From: Frondihabitans sp.
GTDB lineage: Bacteria > Actinomycetota > Actinomycetes > Actinomycetales > Microbacteriaceae
Length of the DNA: 8,668 bases
Assembly: GCA_025464735.1 (NCBI GenBank)
Contig: JAODMX010000224.1
Location: 1-8,668, forward strand
Reading direction: 5' to 3'
The notes beneath the pieces are model-generated. The model made no database searches. It saw only the letters and a program-made list of their open reading frames with translations, and was not told where the DNA came from. Of the stretch, positions 6,518-8,668 are shown piece by piece (positions within the stretch are counted from its first letter, which is position 1; every line of letters starts with the position of its first letter). A program made the translations under genes and the position numbers.

Positions 6518-7834
6518 TTAGAAGCCCTTGACGCCTTCGGCTTTCGCGAGCTGTGCAAACTGAGTCTGGGTCGCTTGGGTGACCTGTTTCTCAGTCATCG
6601 TGCCCTGGATCATGTTGTCCAGGTAGATGTAGAGGTCAGGGTTGGCGACGGCGAGTGCCTGCATGGATCCGACCGACGTGTCGAGCGACGCGGCGACCTG
6701 CTTGAGGGCGGTCGGGACGTCCGACGGGGTCGCGACGCCCTTCTCGAGGGAGACAGTGGACTGCGACTTCACGAAGCCCGAGTAGCCCTGACCCATCCAG
6801 TACGAGAGGAACTGCTTGGCGGCGGATTCCTGCTTGCTGTTGCCGGTCTTGAACGCGACGAGAGCGTTCGACTGGTCGGGGATGTAGGTGCCGACATTGC
6901 CGGTGGGGCCGACGGGGACGAAGCCGATCTTCTGGTTCAGCTCCTTGGTGGTCGAAGTGGCCTGCATGGTGGTGAAGAAGGAGTTCACCTGAAGGGCCAT
7001 TGCCGCTTTGCCGTCCAGGATGGCCGTCGCCTGGTCCTGCAGCGTGGCCGTCTTGATGTCCGAGTTGAACAGACCCTCGTCGATGTAGTTCTTGTAGTTG
7101 TCGACGGCGGTCTGCACGGTCGGGTCGGTGAACTTCGCCTGGTTGGCGTTGATCTTCGTCCAGAGTCCGTTCTTCGCAGCGTCAGCGAGCTGGGCCTGAA
7201 CCCACCACTGGGTGGCCCACTTGTCACCGCCCATCTCGTAGAACGGGTCGATTCCCTTGGCCTTGAGGGCCTTGGCGTCGCTGATGAGGTCGGTCCAGTT
7301 CTTCGGCAGGGTGGTGATGCCACCCTTGGCGAGAACCTCCTTGTTGTAGAAGACCCCGATGACCGCGGGGCTCGTGACGAGAGCGGCATAGCGGGTGCCG
7401 TTGAGCTTGCCGGTGAAGTTGGCCAGATTGCCGGTGTACTTCGATACCCAGGGCGCGCCGGTCAGCGGCAGGAGGTTCGTCGTTGCATTCAACGACGTCA
7501 GCTCCGACGCGGTCGGCTGCCAGAAAGCAAGGTCCGGTTTGTTACCGGTGGCGACCTTCGTCTGGACGCCCTGCTCGTAAGGATCCGGAATGGTCTGGAC
7601 CTTGACGGTGGCACCGGTGAGTTTCTCGAATCCCGTGATCACGCTGTCCGCGGTCTTATTCGAGTTGGTCGCGGCCCAGATGGTGAGCGTGGTGCCTTTC
7701 AGGTTGGTGTTCTGAGCGGCCCAGCCGCTTGTGGTGCTGCCGGTGTTGCCGGCACCGGGGGCGCTGCAGCCGGCGAGGACGAGCGCAGCTGAGACGGCGA
7801 CGGCGATGGCCGTGCCCTTCAAAGCTTTCTTCAT
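6518..7834 (-). CDS. Sugar-binding lipoprotein of ABC importer (SBP family 1)
   Basis: A 438-residue extracellular solute-binding protein. The N-terminus is a lipoprotein signal: MKKALKG, a hydrophobic core, and the lipobox LAGC with C23 as the lipidated residue, followed by a Gly/Ser/Thr-rich linker (24-38). The family-1 fold follows: LTIWAATNS (50-58) as first strand, KPDLAFWQP (99-107), and VFYNKEVLAKGGI (161-173), a very typical motif of this family. The aromatic cluster with W206, W210 and W211 could stack on sugar rings. The ATG at 7834 is supported by AAGGAG seven bases upstream and by the signal peptide; the frame is open further but that part is shadow sequence. It captures sugar outside the membrane for the two downstream permeases. 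Alpha-galactosides such as raffinose or melibiose are the best guess from the GH36 gene upstream; other oligosaccharides are not excluded. Confidence 0.95.
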   Translation of the reverse strand: MKKALKGTAIAVAVSAALVLAGCSAPGAGNTGSTTSGWAAQNTNLKGTTLTIWAATNSNKTADSVITGFEKLTGATVKVQTIPDPYEQGVQTKVATGNKPDLAFWQPTASELTSLNATTNLLPLTGAPWVSKYTGNLANFTGKLNGTRYAALVTSPAVIGVFYNKEVLAKGGITTLPKNWTDLISDAKALKAKGIDPFYEMGGDKWATQWWVQAQLADAAKNGLWTKINANQAKFTDPTVQTAVDNYKNYIDEGLFNSDIKTATLQDQATAILDGKAAMALQVNSFFTTMQATSTTKELNQKIGFVPVGPTGNVGTYIPDQSNALVAFKTGNSKQESAAKQFLSYWMGQGYSGFVKSQSTVSLEKGVATPSDVPTALKQVAASLDTSVGSMQALAVANPDLYIYLDNMIQGTMTEKQVTQATQTQFAQLAKAEGVKGF

Positions 7835-7841
7835 TGAATTG

Positions 7842-7847
7842 CTCCTT
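7842..7847 (-). promoter_or_regulatory. Ribosome binding site of the sugar-binding lipoprotein
   Basis: AAGGAG on the minus strand lies seven bases before the ATG at 7834, in the 41-base gap after the GH36 frame. It selects this start, which places the signal peptide at the N-terminus. Confidence 0.7.
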
Positions 7848-7875
7848 GTTTGGTGGTGCTTCTTGGTGGGGTGGG

Positions 7876-8157
7876 TCAGGAAAGAGGGGAAATGCGGTAG
7901 AGGCGGGCGCCGACCTCGTGAGTCGGCTTGGTCACGTGAAGCGTTCCGGTCGAGGGATCCCATCGGGTCGGCCACTGCTCCAGGTGGGAGGGAAACTCGG
8001 TGGTGACGGTGATGTCGTGCCCAACGAGATGAGGCAGCGACAGGTCGATCGCGGCGGCCCCGTCGGTTCGGCTCCACAGGGCGACGTGCTCGGCGCCGTC
8101 GTGGCGCAACCCGAGCGAGGTCCAGTCGGCCGACCACTCCGGCAGTCCCAACGGCCA
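7876..8157 (-). other. Detached C-terminal segment of the GH36 frame
   Basis: In the same frame as the catalytic part, this encodes 93 residues beginning WPLGLPEWSADWTSLGLR and ending ARLYRISPLS, which look like the GH36 C-terminal beta-sandwich. The only early start codon is a TTG at 8151 without a convincing ribosome binding site, so separate translation is unlikely. Its intact coding character suggests that the break is recent or an artefact. Confidence 0.6.
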
Positions 8158-8160
8158 TTA
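8158..8160 (-). other. In-frame TAA within the GH36 gene
   Basis: The minus strand reads CTG CCG TAA TGG CCG (L P stop W P). The frame is the same on both sides, so a single substitution is enough to explain it and no frameshift is needed. An ATG overlaps the stop (TAATG), but its reading frame encodes only Arg-rich shadow sequence. Confidence 0.75.
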
Positions 8161-8668
8161 CGGCAGGGCGTGCGTCACGGTGTGCTTGAGTGACTGCGCA
8201 AGCCCCACGGCCTCGCGGACGACACCACGCTGTTCCGTGGTCATGCGGTCCACGTGCCCGGACAGGTAGAAGCGACCCAGGAGGCTGGTGGTCAAGGTGA
8301 AGACGGCTTCTTCGGCCGTCATGTCGGGCTGAGGGTAAGCCCAATTGGCAGCCTGCTCGGGAAGCATCGAGATCGGTGCCGATGCGGCGATGGGCGGGTA
8401 GCGGAGAAAGTCCTGCTGGTCGGAGGTGGACTGCAGATTCATCCGGGACAGCATGGCGAAGTCCATCCGCATCGCTCCGGAGGCGCAGTTCTCGAGCACG
8501 AGCTCGGGGTGGCGTTCGTAGACGCCGTCGATCCAGGCGAGATGTGCTCGGTTGTGTTCAAGAAGCCCGGATCCGGTGCTGGAGGTGCCGAAATCGGTTC
8601 CGGCGCCCGGGTTGATGTTGTAGTCGAGCTTGAAGTAGCCGATCCCGAACTCGGCGACGAGACGGTCG

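Larger units (their letters stand above)
7876..8668 (-). pseudogene. GH36 alpha-galactosidase-type gene, 5' end cut off, interrupted by in-frame stop
   Basis: The frame enters from the right edge (first full codon 8667-8665) and gives 169 residues, a TAA at 8160-8158, then 93 more residues to a TGA at 7876. Numbering from the edge, YFKLDYNINPGAGTD (11-25) carries the expected nucleophile D15 (bases 8623-8625). ENCASGAMRMD (59-69) carries the expected acid/base D69 (8461-8463). STSDQQDFLRYP and PEQAANWAYPQP are also typical of this GH36 branch. GH36 enzymes release alpha-galactose from melibiose, raffinose and related sugars. No secretion signal can be judged, but the ABC importer downstream implies cytoplasmic action. 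The stop falls just before WPLGLPEW, the start of the C-terminal beta-sandwich, so the product would keep the catalytic residues but lose that domain. It may be a true nonsense mutation, a sequencing error, or a shortened but active enzyme. Alpha-N-acetylgalactosaminidase activity is an alternative. Confidence 0.8.

Noticed and set aside
7478..7497. Perfect 8-bp inverted repeat with a 4-base CATT loop inside the binding-protein gene
   Set aside because: It encodes ordinary residues (LNATTN) of the protein and has no U-run or position suggesting regulation; most likely coincidence.
5465..7792. Very long plus-strand open frame (775 codons) antisense to the binding-protein and permease genes
   Set aside because: It is rich in Gly, Asp, Glu and Arg, resembles no known family, and mirrors the third-position GC of three well-supported minus-strand genes. 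Shadow frame.
8158..8160. Recoding of the GH36 stop as selenocysteine or pyrrolysine
   Set aside because: Those use TGA and TAG, not TAA, and no readthrough structure is apparent.

Overview
The window is high-GC DNA of actinobacterial character: mostly G/C third codon positions, frequent GTG starts, tight operons and strong AGGAGG-type ribosome binding sites. The gene families would fit a soil- or plant-associated Micrococcales/Microbacteriaceae-type bacterium, but that placement is inference. The DNA is almost wholly coding and holds two converging operons. No RNA genes, mobile elements, CRISPR arrays or gaps above 300 bases were seen.

Left half, plus strand (1-3582). The left edge cuts a ROK-family protein, probably a transcriptional regulator because the zinc-binding residues of ROK kinases are missing. 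Nine bases later comes a YhfX-like, alanine-racemase-fold PLP enzyme, then an APC-superfamily amino acid/amine permease. The spacing suggests one transcript: uptake of an amino compound, a PLP-dependent step on it, and a ROK sensor. The substrate cannot be read from the sequence.

Right half, minus strand (8668 down to 3579). This is an ABC sugar-uptake operon. In transcription order it has a GH36 alpha-galactosidase-type hydrolase (5' end outside the window), a lipoprotein sugar-binding protein, two CUT1-type permeases joined by a 4-base GTGA overlap, and a LacI-family repressor. There is no ATPase gene here, so the transporter probably borrows a shared MsiK/MsmX-type ATPase. The set fits uptake and intracellular hydrolysis of alpha-galactosides such as raffinose or melibiose, with local repression.

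Points of note. The GH36 reading frame is broken by one in-frame TAA at 8158-8160, which detaches a recognisable 93-residue C-terminal segment. A perfect 10-bp GC-rich hairpin lies between the binding-protein gene and the permease genes. The two operons meet with overlapping stop codons at 3579-3582, beside a 12-base palindrome. I found no convincing wholly new system. The least familiar arrangement is the ROK / YhfX / APC trio.
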